NCBI RefSeq assembly: GCF_000718325.1
Contig: NZ_JOFV01000004.1
Location: forward strand, 124,001 to 188,000
Length of the DNA stretch: 64,000 bases
Direction of reading: 5' to 3'
From: Oerskovia turbata
GTDB lineage: Bacteria > Actinomycetota > Actinomycetes > Actinomycetales > Cellulomonadaceae
Positions 24,874 through 34,632 of this stretch are shown here, one piece after another. The position numbers were made by a program, and so were the translations under genes. Positions within the stretch are counted from its first letter, which is position 1; each line of letters opens with the position of its first letter. The notes beneath the pieces are model-generated. The model was not told where the DNA came from. It made no database searches and saw only the letters and a program-made list of their open reading frames with translations.

Positions 24874-27800
24874 GCAGTTGTGCACGAGCACCGGAGCACG
24901 TTCGGCGAGGACGTAGTAGGTGTGGAGGTCGTCGACGGTGAGGTTGTAGGCCGAGTCTACGGTGCTCGATCCGGCGTCGATGCCGCTGGTGGGGATCTGG
25001 AACCCGTCAGCGGTGAGGACGTTGTCGCCGAAGTTGAAGTCCTGGGCGTCCTGCCACTGCTTGTCCGTGGCGTTCCAGAACGGGTGGTCCTCGGTCGTCG
25101 TCAGAGCCTTGCCGCCCACGGTGAACGTGACCAGAGTGTCCTGGTGCACCCACGTCGCGGTGACAGTCCTCGGTCCCTGCTTCCCCGACTTCGGGTCTGC
25201 CGCGAGGACCTTGTCCCCCGGCTTGACGTTCTTGATCGCCTTGACCGACCCGTCCCCCATGAGCACCTTCGTGCCACCAGAGAAGCTACGAGGCGCCGGA
25301 CACGACGACGGCGCGGGGCCGTCTTGCCGAGCAGGCTTCGCCCCACCCGCAGGCTTCGAGGCGCTCGCCGGCCTCGCAGCACCCGCCGGCCGCGGCGCAG
25401 GCTTGCCCGACGTGAACGAACGCTGCACCGCCGAACGCAGGATGGTCGAGGCCTTGCCGAGCACCGGACGGAGCAGAGGTCCTGCCGCTCCACCGAGATA
25501 CCCCAGCGCCCCACCGATGAGCGTGTCGCGCGCGAGTCCCCCCCACGAGAACTTCTGCGTCTTCTGAACCTTGCTCTTCCACAGGTTCGTCGCCGCACCC
25601 GCGGCCGCTCCCCCGAGAGCCATACACCCCAGGCTCCCCGCGCCGGCCGTCACCGCCAGGCACCCGGACGTCACCACGACGCCCACGACTGCGCCGACGA
25701 TCTCGCCCTGGTACTTCTTGACGAACCCGCTCGTCGACTTCCAGGCGGACTTCGCCTTGTTCTTGACCCACTTCCCGAAGCCCTTCCACAACCCGGTCGG
25801 GTCGGAGTACGTCACCGGGTTGTTCTCCGCGTAGGCGTACGCCGACCACTGCTGGGGATCGGTGAGGTCCATGATCGGGTCCACCGAGACGAATCTGCCG
25901 AGCTGCGAGTCGTAGTACCGTGCGCCGATGCTGGTCAGCCCGGTCGAGTCCAACGGCTTGCCGAGGAAGCCCTTGTCGTCCACCCACGTCGTCGGCGACG
26001 CACCACGCGGGTTCCCGTACGGATCGTGGTACCGGCGAGTGACCTGCTGCGTGGCGTTGTTGACCGTCATCTCGGCGGTGCCGTGATGGTCCGCGACGAG
26101 CGTGTCCACGCCCGCCGCACCCGGGCCGGTGCGCACCGCGACCGTCTGCCCACCCAGGGAGTAGTACCGGCTCCCCTTGAGGTCCCCGCCCTTGGTCAGG
26201 GTGAGCTCCTGCCCACCAGGAAGGTAGACCGTGGTCGCCCCGTCCTGACGACGGAGCAGACGGTCGCCTTCAGGGGTGTACAGGTAGTCGTCAGTGACCT
26301 TGCCAGCCTCCGTGACCGTGTCGAGCTTGCCCTCCGCGTCCCACGCGAGCGTCTGGACGGGCTGCCCCGCGACAGCACGCGTCGTCGTGTTGCCAGCCTG
26401 GTCGTACGCGTAGGTGTTGGTCCCGGTCGCAGCCCCCGTCGTCGCGACCTGGGTCACGGCGTGCGGACGGGGCGAACCCGGCGCCGGGTAGGCGTAGACG
26501 CTCGTCGCGTCTCCGGCCGTCCCGTGCTGCGTCGTGCTGGTGCGGTTGCCGACCGGGTCGAACGTGTAGCTCGTCCAGTACGGCGCGGCACCACCGAGCG
26601 ATGCGGCCGTGCGAGGTTTCGCGCAGTCGTTGCTCGCCGGGGTCCACGCCTCGGTCAGTCGCCGCAACCCGTCGTAGGTGAAGCACTGGGTGTCTGCGGC
26701 GGACCCCACGGGCTTGTTCGAGATCGACGTGATGTTCCCCGCGTGGTCGTACCCGTAGCTCACGTCGAGGTCCAGGTTCACGATGCCCTCACGCTCGACC
26801 TTCGAGTTCAGCGGTCGCCGCGTACCGTGCTCGAACGTGTTGTGCTGGATCGTGGAGTAGACGTCGCCGAGGTCCTGGACCAGGACCTCGCCGTAGGCGG
26901 AGTACTTGGTGCTCGCCGCGTAGACGCCACCGTTGCCCGACACCAGGCCTGTCGCCAAGGAACGCGTGTCGAACAGGGTGCCCACCGTCTCTGCCGGGAG
27001 GTTCCCCACCGCCGGCAGCGAGACCGTCTTGACCTGCCCGTCGGCCGTGTAGGTCACGCCCGTGGTGTAGGTCCCGGCCAGCGCACCCTCGGACGTCGGG
27101 AGAGTCACCGACTGGCCCAGGGGACGGTTCAGCGCGTCGTAGGACGTCACGGCCATGACGTACGCGTGGCCCTTGTCGTAGCGGGTCATCGAAGAGAGCT
27201 GGCCCTTGGCGACGCTGTCGTAGGTCCAGGTCGAGCGCAGCGGCCCGGTCGCCGAACCCTCGCGCGTCTCCGTCGGGCGCCCCAGCAGGTCGTACTTGCT
27301 CGCCAGGACGACACCGCGAGCGTCGGTCGTGGTGAGAACCTGACCGGCGTCGTCGTACGTGGTGGTCGTCGAGCCCTTGTCAGGGTCGGTGCTGGAGACG
27401 ACCCGCCCCAGACGGTCGTACGTGCTCGACCAGACGTTGCCCGCGACGTCCTGCGTCGTCGCGAGCCGACCGCCACTGTCGTAGGTGTAGGTCGTCGCAT
27501 GGAACGGGCCTGTGACGGAACCTTGCGTGTACTGGCGCAGCTCGACGAGGTTCCCTCGCGCATCGCTGATCGACGTCTGCGGGGTCCCGCCCGCCGGGGG
27601 CACGACCGTCACACGATCGCCGCCGTGCGTCACCGTCGTGCGCCACTTCTCCTGCTCGGCAACCTGCACGATCTGCGCGGTCGCACGGCCCGCTCCGTCG
27701 TACTCGGTCACCATGCGCCCAGGGACAGCAGAGGTCGGGACGACCGTCGTGGTGGCCGGGTCCCCCGTCGTGAACCACGGGCTGTTGGTCCGCACCACGA

Positions 27801-29946
27801 GCCCGCGCGAGTCGTAGATCTGGTCGCTCACGATCCGCCCCGGAGTGTCCTTGTCGGCAGACGGAGCCTGCGTCTGGCGGGGGCGCAGCAGGCCGTCGTA
27901 GAGCGTGACCGAGGTCAGGTACGTCTGCGCCGAGGTCAACGTCTTCGTGGTGACGGTGTTCGACCCGTTGGCGCGCACGAGGTACTCGTACGCGATGCTG
28001 GCCGACTTGGAGGCTTGCGGACGGTCCGGCATCCACACGTTCGTCAGACGTCCGAGGGCGTCGTAGGTCGCGGTGGTCACCTTGCCGTTGGGGTCGACGG
28101 ACTTCACCGGCGCCCCCCAGGCCGGGTCGATGTCCATGCTCGCGACCAACGCAGATGCCGGGCCGCTCCCGTCGGGGTCTGGGGAGGTCGTGACGAGCTT
28201 CGTCACCGCTCCGGCGCCGGCCGGCGTGTAGGCCAGCGTCGTCTTGCGTCCCAGAGCGTCGGTCTCGCTCACCGCGCGCCCCAGCGCGTCGAAGGTGCTC
28301 GACGACGTGGTCACATACTGCGGCGTCGCTCCGGAGAACGACTTGACCTGCTGCGTCGCGGTCACGCGCCCCTTCGTCGGAGCCGCGCCGTAGGCGCCCC
28401 CGTCGTAGAGCGCTCGTTCGTCGTTGACCACGTCACCGGGGCGCGACGGCGTGACACCGCACGCCACGGACACGGACTCCGAGCGCTTGACCGTGGACAG
28501 GATGTTCGCCGTCGTGTTGCGCGCGTACTCGAGTCGCGTGCACTTGTCGTCGACTGCGGTCGAGATGTCACCCAGGTCCTCGACCTGGACCGGGGACCCG
28601 TAGGTGTCGTCGAAGGTGGTGACTGTGCGGGTGGTTCGCACCCCTCCAGGCAGGTGAGGGGTGGTCGTCCGTGTCTCGGTGACCGCCTCACCCGTCAGAT
28701 AGGACTTGGTCCCGTCCGCGCCGGACGCCGTCGCCGGAGAGCGCCACGGCGTCGAGAGCGTGGTCGAGACGACCGCGGCCCCGTCGTACGTGGTCTCCTC
28801 GCGCATCATGCCGCTGAAACGGTCGTGGTCGGTGATGCCGTCGACGTTGACGCTCCTGACACCGCCGGACGGGGCAGCCCTGTCCCCGTCCATCCCGCGG
28901 AAGTACCGGTAGCGCGTCTTGAGTTGGTTCGTGGTCGTCGAGCCGGTGACCACGTCGACCGTCCCGTAACCGCGGAACTGGCTCCAGGTGCGCTGCTTGG
29001 GCGGCGTGAGCTCGCTGTCGTCGTAGTGCCACGCTGGAGCGCCCACATAGGTGTACCGGGTCTCCGTCGCCTCCGACTGCGTGTCGCGGCCGTCGGAGAC
29101 CACCGAGGACACCACGTACTTGTGGAAGTACTCCATGACCGGTGTCGGACGTCCCTCAGGTGTCCAGAAGACGGGGAAGCACCGGCGGGTGTTGGTCTCC
29201 GGCGACGCGGGAAGATCTGCGCTCGTGCAGTCCGCCGGCGAGTAGTTCACCGAGGTCGTCCCGCCGGACTCGCTGTTGATCGCGATCACGCGCCATCGGT
29301 TCATGGGCGGACCGTGGTCGCCGATCTTGTCGACCCGGTTGGCCATCTGCTGGCCGAGGAACTCGACGCGCGGCAGCGTGATCGCTGTTCCCGCGAGGCC
29401 CTTGTGCTGGACCGATGCCAGCCACAGCACCGGGTCGCTCCCGTCGCCGGGGGACGGGAACTGGTGCCCCAAGGTCCAGGAGTCCACCGAGCGGTACGTC
29501 GCCCCGTTGAGCACCTTGGTCGTCACCGTCGTCAGCCGCTTGCGGGTGAAGAACGACGGAGAGGTCTGCGTGGGGCACGAGGTTCCGGACGTGCACACCA
29601 GGTCGAAGGGGACGTCCGGCCACTTCGACGCGTTGGCAGCGGTCAGCTGCGCCGGGTCGCAGGTGATGGCCCCCGAGGGCAGGCAACGCTCAGCGACCGT
29701 GAAGTCGACCCGCATGGGCGGGTTGGCCCCCGCTTCCGCGCCGGATCTCGTGCCGTACTCGACCGACTTGAGGAAGCCGCCACGGTCGTACGTCGAGACC
29801 GCGGTGTTGAGGTTGCGCCCGTACTTGTTGGGCTCCTTGCCGTAGGTGTACGTCAAGGAGTTGCCGAACGGGTCCACGACATAGTCGAGGTTCCACTTCC
29901 AGCCCTGAGTGCAGGACGACGCCGCGAACATGGCCTGGTAGCACGG
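24529..29946 (-). CDS. RHS/YD-repeat polymorphic toxin with HINT domain, C-terminal part downstream of a frameshift
   Basis: 1,805 codons are open from the shift site (CCG at 29946); the first ATG in this frame is 29931. Residue numbers here count from that ATG. Many YD repeats (YDALGRLTN, YDRLGRVVSSTDP and others) form the RHS shell, which ends in the canonical core motif LGRFVSVDP...NNPVTYSDPTG near residues 1345-1377. A hydrophobic Gly/Ala stretch (about 1414-1447) and a Pro/Ala/Lys linker follow. The HINT autoprocessing domain runs from C1544 (SCPAPRSF) to H-N-C1686. The last 114 residues are the toxin tip (GRALQKH, later RFDLDG), resembling small RNase-type tips, but I cannot name the family. 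The upstream half continues in the other frame. Confidence 0.85.
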   Translation of the reverse strand, partial: PCYQAMFAASSCTQGWKWNLDYVVDPFGNSLTYTYGKEPNKYGRNLNTAVSTYDRGGFLKSVEYGTRSGAEAGANPPMRVDFTVAERCLPSGAITCDPAQLTAANASKWPDVPFDLVCTSGTSCPTQTSPSFFTRKRLTTVTTKVLNGATYRSVDSWTLGHQFPSPGDGSDPVLWLASVQHKGLAGTAITLPRVEFLGQQMANRVDKIGDHGPPMNRWRVIAINSESGGTTSVNYSPADCTSADLPASPETNTRRCFPVFWTPEGRPTPVMEYFHKYVVSSVVSDGRDTQSEATETRYTYVGAPAWHYDDSELTPPKQRTWSQFRGYGTVDVVTGSTTTNQLKTRYRYFRGMDGDRAAPSGGVRSVNVDGITDHDRFSGMMREETTYDGAAVVSTTLSTPWRSPATASGADGTKSYLTGEAVTETRTTTPHLPGGVRTTRTVTTFDDTYGSPVQVEDLGDISTAVDDKCTRLEYARNTTANILSTVKRSESVSVACGVTPSRPGDVVNDERALYDGGAYGAAPTKGRVTATQQVKSFSGATPQYVTTSSSTFDALGRAVSETDALGRKTTLAYTPAGAGAVTKLVTTSPDPDGSGPASALVASMDIDPAWGAPVKSVDPNGKVTTATYDALGRLTNVWMPDRPQASKSASIAYEYLVRANGSNTVTTKTLTSAQTYLTSVTLYDGLLRPRQTQAPSADKDTPGRIVSDQIYDSRGLVVRTNSPWFTTGDPATTTVVPTSAVPGRMVTEYDGAGRATAQIVQVAEQEKWRTTVTHGGDRVTVVPPAGGTPQTSISDARGNLVELRQYTQGSVTGPFHATTYTYDSGGRLATTQDVAGNVWSSTYDRLGRVVSSTDPDKGSTTTTYDDAGQVLTTTDARGVVLASKYDLLGRPTETREGSATGPLRSTWTYDSVAKGQLSSMTRYDKGHAYVMAVTSYDALNRPLGQSVTLPTSEGALAGTYTTGVTYTADGQVKTVSLPAVGNLPAETVGTLFDTRSLATGLVSGNGGVYAASTKYSAYGEVLVQDLGDVYSTIQHNTFEHGTRRPLNSKVEREGIVNLDLDVSYGYDHAGNITSISNKPVGSAADTQCFTYDGLRRLTEAWTPASNDCAKPRTAASLGGAAPYWTSYTFDPVGNRTSTTQHGTAGDATSVYAYPAPGSPRPHAVTQVATTGAATGTNTYAYDQAGNTTTRAVAGQPVQTLAWDAEGKLDTVTEAGKVTDDYLYTPEGDRLLRRQDGATTVYLPGGQELTLTKGGDLKGSRYYSLGGQTVAVRTGPGAAGVDTLVADHHGTAEMTVNNATQQVTRRYHDPYGNPRGASPTTWVDDKGFLGKPLDSTGLTSIGARYYDSQLGRFVSVDPIMDLTDPQQWSAYAYAENNPVTYSDPTGLWKGFGKWVKNKAKSAWKSTSGFVKKYQGEIVGAVVGVVVTSGCLAVTAGAGSLGCMALGGAAAGAATNLWKSKVQKTQKFSWGGLARDTLIGGALGYLGGAAGPLLRPVLGKASTILRSAVQRSFTSGKPAPRPAGAARPASASKPAGGAKPARQDGPAPSSCPAPRSFSGGTKVLMGDGSVKAIKNVKPGDKVLAADPKSGKQGPRTVTATWVHQDTLVTFTVGGKALTTTEDHPFWNATDKQWQDAQDFNFGDNVLTADGFQIPTSGIDAGSSTVDSAYNLTVDDLHTYYVLAERAPVLVHNCGVGPDGLIDLDRASRSGGAADKGPYSMAGRALQKHADRAETGPNWPRPLGKENPTGWNVRGQSMLDDILTSPDTIAHLGYGRVGGVWQETLDVRLPSGLGARFDLDGAFSGFLD

Positions 29947-31331
29947 CCCGGGTGGTTGCCGTACACGGGAACGGTCCAGGCCGAGGCCAGCGCCAGCGGA
30001 TCCGTCGCAGACCGCTTGTCCCGGCCGAAGAAGTACTGCGTGCCGTCAGGGGGCGTGACCTTCCAGTGCTCGGTGTCGTTGTCGCCGTTCCACGCACCGG
30101 TGAGGCGCTCGACCTTGGTCCCGTCGTCCGTCTCGGGCTTCCAGGTCCCCGTGGCCGTGTCCTTGACGAGCTCGGTCGACATCCCGTTGAACACGAGGGT
30201 CGCGTTGTCAGACTTCCAGCACAGGTCGCCGGTCTTGCGGGAGAGATTGTTCGCGTTCCCGTCCGCGTCCTCGCTGCACGAGACGTACTTTCGCTCGACA
30301 TACCCGGACCACAGGTCCCACCCGTCGCCCACCCAGCCGGACTGGTTGTTCGTCGAGGCGACTCGCCCGTCCAGGCTTCCCGACGAGTAGGACAGCGCGA
30401 GCTCCGGCTGCAGGCCCCCCGGTGCCGGGACGACCCGCATGGGGTACGACCAGGAGAAGTTCCCGCTCGGCCCACCTGCCTGCCAGGTCGCCGAGGTCGA
30501 CAGCGGCGTCGCCGACCAGTTGCCGGACCCTCCGGAAGTGCCTGCGGTGAGGGCCATGGCACCGAACGACGCAGGCTCGACGAGCGCCGTCACCGTGGAG
30601 GTCTCGACGTCGTTCGTCGAGTCGAGCGGCACGCTCTCCTGGCACTCGGGAGCGTCTGGCGTGGACAGCGCGCACTCTGGGAGCCCGACCAGACGAAGCC
30701 GCGAGGCCCAGTCACCGCCGTACCTGCCAGCGAAGCCGGAGTAGTCCACGGTCATCTCGACCGGTCCTGCAGGTTCAGCGGAGCCATCGGCGACCTCGAG
30801 GACCACGCCGTCGACTCCGGAGGCCTCGGCAACCTTCTGGTCGAAGACCTCCACGCTCACCGTCCCGCTACCGGTCGGGCCATCGTCGTTCAGCGACGTC
30901 ACGGAGACGGGCAGACCGCCCGCAGTGCCTTCCGCCGGGCTGCCTTGGGGTGCGAGGTGGAGGTCCACCGCCCCTGCCCGGGGCCACGCGGTACCAGCGT
31001 CCGCCTCGTCGCGACGGGCCGCCGCACCCGCAGCAGGTCGTTGCTCTCCTTCGGTCACCGCGACCGGCTTGTCCACGTCGAGCTCGGGGTACAGCGCCAG
31101 GCCATGAGCGATGCGCTCCTCCTGCGTCCATCCCTCTCGCTCGCTGAGGTCGTCCCGTGCCGACGCGGTCGGCGCGACGACCAGCAAGCTCGCGACGAGA
31201 GTCACCCCGACCGTCAGACCCACGCTCGCGCGGAAACGTGCGTGGTCGAGACCCCTGGTACGGGCGGCAGCGTGCGACATCGAGTACCCCTTCGAAGAAC
31301 GCATGGCGGAGGACAGAGACCGTCTGGTCAT
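29853..31331 (-). CDS. RHS/SpvB-type toxin, N-terminal part (frame ends after a frameshift)
   Basis: A 492-residue frame. ATG 31331 overlaps the stop of the LamG-like gene by 4 bases (ATGA). A signal peptide ends around residues 55-61 (LLVVAPTASA). Then comes a secreted N-terminal RHS/SpvB-like region with SWSYPMRVVPAPGGLQPELALSY-type strands, GWVGDGWDLWSGYVERKY and DGTQYFFGRDK. Homology with RHS proteins holds to residue 462 (YGNHPG), after which 30 unrelated residues precede the stop. The continuation CYQAMFAASSC lies in the -1 frame. A -1 shift at C CCG GGC (29952-29946) would give one 2,267-residue protein. Confidence 0.82.
   Translation of the reverse strand: MTRRSLSSAMRSSKGYSMSHAAARTRGLDHARFRASVGLTVGVTLVASLLVVAPTASARDDLSEREGWTQEERIAHGLALYPELDVDKPVAVTEGEQRPAAGAAARRDEADAGTAWPRAGAVDLHLAPQGSPAEGTAGGLPVSVTSLNDDGPTGSGTVSVEVFDQKVAEASGVDGVVLEVADGSAEPAGPVEMTVDYSGFAGRYGGDWASRLRLVGLPECALSTPDAPECQESVPLDSTNDVETSTVTALVEPASFGAMALTAGTSGGSGNWSATPLSTSATWQAGGPSGNFSWSYPMRVVPAPGGLQPELALSYSSGSLDGRVASTNNQSGWVGDGWDLWSGYVERKYVSCSEDADGNANNLSRKTGDLCWKSDNATLVFNGMSTELVKDTATGTWKPETDDGTKVERLTGAWNGDNDTEHWKVTPPDGTQYFFGRDKRSATDPLALASAWTVPVYGNHPGRATRPCSRRRPALRAGSGTSTMSWTRSATP
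29946..29952 (-). other. Frameshift junction of the RHS gene with X XXY YYZ heptamer
   Basis: The minus strand reads C CCG GGC in the zero frame (from 29952 to 29946). Slipping one base back reads CCC GGG and continues CCG TGC TAC, giving NHPG-PCYQ, the expected RHS sequence. A 7-nt imperfect stem (29938-29932 with 29905-29899) begins 7 bases downstream. A simple indel or sequencing error gives the same pattern. Confidence 0.6.
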
Positions 31332-34300
31332 GAGGCTTGGGTGTAGCAGTCGTTGCTGGACATCGATGCGCTCGGCACGACGGTGTGGACTCGTACCGTC
31401 GAGACCACACCTCTCCAGTGCTGAGCAGCGGCGCCCGCGAGTTGACCGCGACCGATCTGCAAGGCACCGGAGGTGAACGGTGGCGAAGCGAACGACACCG
31501 ACGCTCCGGCTTCCGGGGTGTCGAACTCCGACGGCCGACAGACCATGACCGTCAGCGTGTCTGCGCTGGCGTCATAGATCCCGGTCAACGACACCCACTG
31601 CCCCTGCTCGACCGGGATCGAAGAAGTCGAGATCAGCGGTGCCGGTGCCGCGGAGTCGCTGGCGTTCATCCAGAACGCCCAGCACGGCGACTGCCCAGCC
31701 GGGCAACCAGCCCCCGTCTGCACCCCTAGACCGAAACCGCTCGCAACAGACCCGTCCTGACTGACCGCGGCCCGCGGCTGCCCGTCCACCACGTCGGCGC
31801 GCACCATCGCGTTGACCGCGAAGGTACCGTCGGTACGGACAACGGGGACTGCGCTAGACGCCCAGTCACCGGCGGAGTCGAACAGCAGCCCCTTGTCCAC
31901 TCCGCCCAGTCGACCAGTGGTCCACATGTCCGCAGCAGCCACGCTCAGATGGTTCAGGGGGCGCGCGGGCTCGCTACCGACCAAGCTGTCCTTGGCAACG
32001 AGTCCTGGCGCGTCGTTCAGCAACCAGGAACCGGCCGACGCCGGAAAGCCCACGCGGAAGAAGTAGGTGCGGGTCGGGCTGGTGTTGCCCGCGCGATCCA
32101 CCGACCTGACATAGAGAGTCACGCCGCCCACCGTGTTCGGCGTGTAGGTGATGGTCGCGGCGTTCGAGGCCCCGGCGGCGACTGTCTGGTTCAGTGCGTC
32201 GGAGTTGAAGGAGTACTTGTAGGACACGACGTCGCTGGCCCCGGCCGCGCCGAGGCTGAATTTCCCGGCCTGGCCGATGCCGCCGGAGATCTGGTTCTCC
32301 GGGTACTGCGCCGTGCCGCCGGCCGCGGGCAGGACCTGCGGTGTCGGGGGCGCGGAGGTGTCGACGGTGAACTCGCAGGTCCCCGCTCCCCCCTGCAGTC
32401 CACGCGTGTCGGCCCCGATGACTCGCCAACGGTAGGTCCCGCCGTGGGCGAGGACGCCTGCGGGCACGGTGAGGGCATGCTGTGAGCCAGAGGCCTTTGC
32501 GCTGGTCCAGGACGGCCCCCAGATCACCGCGCCGTCCGAGACGCGGAAGATGTCCCACCGTCCCTGGACGTTGTCCGCCTCCGGGTCGCTCAGTGTCGCG
32601 CGAAGCGTCGGCGTCACGGAGCGGATGAAGGGGCGCCCAGCGCCCGAGACGCAAGCGGTCTCCGGGTTGGTCGTCGTCAGCGCTGTCGGCGTGTTCGGTT
32701 GCCGGTTGTACACGATCGAGAGCTTGGCGTCGTTGCGGTACCTCTTCCACCCGCCAGCCATGGACCCCTCGTCCGTGGCCTTGAGGCCGATCGACGCGCT
32801 CGAGTACCCCCCGTCCGCGGTCGCCTTGAGCTGACCGGTCACGTCGAACTCGACCCACCGTTGAGGCGCGCCAGAGCACGAGGGCTTGTGCGCGATCGAG
32901 ACCTGGTCCTGCATCGAGCCCCACGAACCGGTGTGCGAGCTCCACGTCGTGGCAGCGGCCACACCCGAGACCCAGTACGCCTGGACCCCGGTCGCCGTGC
33001 AGCTCCACGAGTGCGTGCCGTACGCAGAGAACGTCGCCGAGACGACCTCAGCGCTACGCAGCGACGCGACCGTCCCGAACGTGAAGGACCACGCCAGACG
33101 CTGCACGCTCGCCCGCGAGCACTCCGCCGACGAGGACGGCGAGCACAGCCCGATACCCTGGTCACCGGTGAACCGGTACCCACCAGCACTGGTGGGCCAC
33201 CCGGACTGGATCATCGTCCACTGCGCAAGGTGCCCGTCGATGCTTGGGTCGATGTAGATCGGCCAGACCGTCTCAGGGTCCTCGATCATCACCGGGTCCG
33301 GGGTGATCGTGACCGCATCAGCCTCGACGACCGCGGGCATCGCCGCGATCTCGTCGCCCACGCGCGGAGCCCGCACCGGGTCCGCCGTCCCAGCCCCCGC
33401 CCCCGCGCTCACCCCGGCAGGGACGCTCGACCGCGAGAACAAGCTCGCCGCCCCGTACGAACCGACCCCACCCGTGCCCGACGACCCCGGCGCCAGCACC
33501 CCCGCACCCACCACCGGGCCCGTTCCGCCCGCCGGTGCAGCCACCTCGTCCGCCGAGGAGTCCCACATCAACGGCACCGGCGAGGTGAACACCTCTTCAC
33601 CCGTCCCGTCGACCGCGACGAACCCACCCTCGTCCGAGACCACGCTGAGCCCATCGCTTGTCTGCACGGGGAACGACAGCTGCGCCAACGCGGGGTTCGC
33701 CGCCGCCGCAGACGACTCCACCCGCAACACCTCCGAGAACCCCGTCCCGTCCTCGTGCACCGACACCACCAGGTCCACTCCGTCGAACACCCCCGGGTAG
33801 GTCACCTGCGCCCCCTCGACCACCGGTGCGGTCAGCCCGAACGGCACATCGAAGACCAGCTCATGCCCATCACGCACGATCCGCGCCAACGGCTCACCCA
33901 CAGAACCATCCGAGAACGACATCGCCAACGCCGGCGCCACCACCCCCAGACGCCCACCCGCATCAACCACGCTGGTATCGATGGCCTCCCACGCACCATT
34001 GACATCCGTACGCACCGCCACCGCAGACGTCTCGACCCGCGTCCGACCCTCCGGCGTCGCGAACACCGTCTCCCACGCCGAACGCTCCGAAACCACCTCG
34101 ACCTCGCGATCACACGCCGCCGCCACCACGGACGCCTGCACCGCAGAATCCACCGCACCCACACAGGGCACGGCGGAGGGCGACCCCTCGGGGGTAGGCT
34201 GCGCCACCGCGCCCACTGCCGGCGCCAACGTCACCGCGAGAACGACGGCCATGCCCGTCGCCACACCACGACGAACCAAAGCACCCCTGACGAGCCCCGA

Positions 34301-34357
34301 CGAGACCACTGGCCACCACTCCGTAAGCCACACGCCCGTCGACCACGACGAACGCAT
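31328..34357 (-). CDS. Secreted DNRLRE/LamG-like domain protein coupled to the RHS toxin
   Basis: A 1,009-residue secreted protein. A long signal peptide occupies residues 1-52 (positive NVR-type segment, then MAVVLAVTLAPAVGAVA). A beta-rich N-terminal part is followed by a DNRLRE-like region (about 285-450), fibronectin-like strands with a cysteine pair, and a C-terminal LamG/concanavalin-type domain (about 790-1009, SWLLND...GLLFD...WVSLTGIYD). ATG 34357 has GAGGG about 5 bases upstream. Its stop overlaps the RHS start (ATGA), so the two are translated together. Such proteins commonly accompany secreted RHS proteins in Actinobacteria; a role in display or delivery is inferred. Confidence 0.8.
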   Translation of the reverse strand: MRSSWSTGVWLTEWWPVVSSGLVRGALVRRGVATGMAVVLAVTLAPAVGAVAQPTPEGSPSAVPCVGAVDSAVQASVVAAACDREVEVVSERSAWETVFATPEGRTRVETSAVAVRTDVNGAWEAIDTSVVDAGGRLGVVAPALAMSFSDGSVGEPLARIVRDGHELVFDVPFGLTAPVVEGAQVTYPGVFDGVDLVVSVHEDGTGFSEVLRVESSAAAANPALAQLSFPVQTSDGLSVVSDEGGFVAVDGTGEEVFTSPVPLMWDSSADEVAAPAGGTGPVVGAGVLAPGSSGTGGVGSYGAASLFSRSSVPAGVSAGAGAGTADPVRAPRVGDEIAAMPAVVEADAVTITPDPVMIEDPETVWPIYIDPSIDGHLAQWTMIQSGWPTSAGGYRFTGDQGIGLCSPSSSAECSRASVQRLAWSFTFGTVASLRSAEVVSATFSAYGTHSWSCTATGVQAYWVSGVAAATTWSSHTGSWGSMQDQVSIAHKPSCSGAPQRWVEFDVTGQLKATADGGYSSASIGLKATDEGSMAGGWKRYRNDAKLSIVYNRQPNTPTALTTTNPETACVSGAGRPFIRSVTPTLRATLSDPEADNVQGRWDIFRVSDGAVIWGPSWTSAKASGSQHALTVPAGVLAHGGTYRWRVIGADTRGLQGGAGTCEFTVDTSAPPTPQVLPAAGGTAQYPENQISGGIGQAGKFSLGAAGASDVVSYKYSFNSDALNQTVAAGASNAATITYTPNTVGGVTLYVRSVDRAGNTSPTRTYFFRVGFPASAGSWLLNDAPGLVAKDSLVGSEPARPLNHLSVAAADMWTTGRLGGVDKGLLFDSAGDWASSAVPVVRTDGTFAVNAMVRADVVDGQPRAAVSQDGSVASGFGLGVQTGAGCPAGQSPCWAFWMNASDSAAPAPLISTSSIPVEQGQWVSLTGIYDASADTLTVMVCRPSEFDTPEAGASVSFASPPFTSGALQIGRGQLAGAAAQHWRGVVSTVRVHTVVPSASMSSNDCYTQAS

Positions 34358-34567
34358 CCAACCCTCACCCCCCGCGGGCGGGCCCCAAGCCGACTCACAG
34401 ACAACACACAGCCAGCAATGGTAGACGGACACTAGAGGCAAAACCATCCACCCGCCAACCCCCACCCGCAGCGATGTGCAATTCAGGACGCTGGTCGTCA
34501 CGACACACCGCGCGAGCGCTCCGCGCGGAACGCCTAGGTCCACAGCGCCCCGCCCCGGCATGCCCCG

Positions 34568-34589
34568 GCCCGGCACCGCGCCGCCGGGC
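34568..34589 (-). terminator. Candidate terminator behind the DUF6297-like gene
   Basis: Arms GCCCGGC (34568-34574) and GCCGGGC (34583-34589) with an 8-base loop, 44 bases beyond the stop. The rest of the 275-base spacer up to 34357 shows no gene; a TAGTGT or TACCAT box near 34418-34435 may serve the RHS operon. Confidence 0.4.
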
Positions 34590-34632
34590 GCCGCACCGCC
34601 CGCCACCACGAGCCCCGCCCGGCCCGCCCTCC

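Noticed and set aside
24880..30390. A very long open frame of over 1,800 codons on the plus strand opposite the RHS gene
   Set aside because: It is Arg/Gly/His/Val-rich with no recognisable domains and mirrors the RHS codons on the other strand, as is usual for GC-biased third positions.
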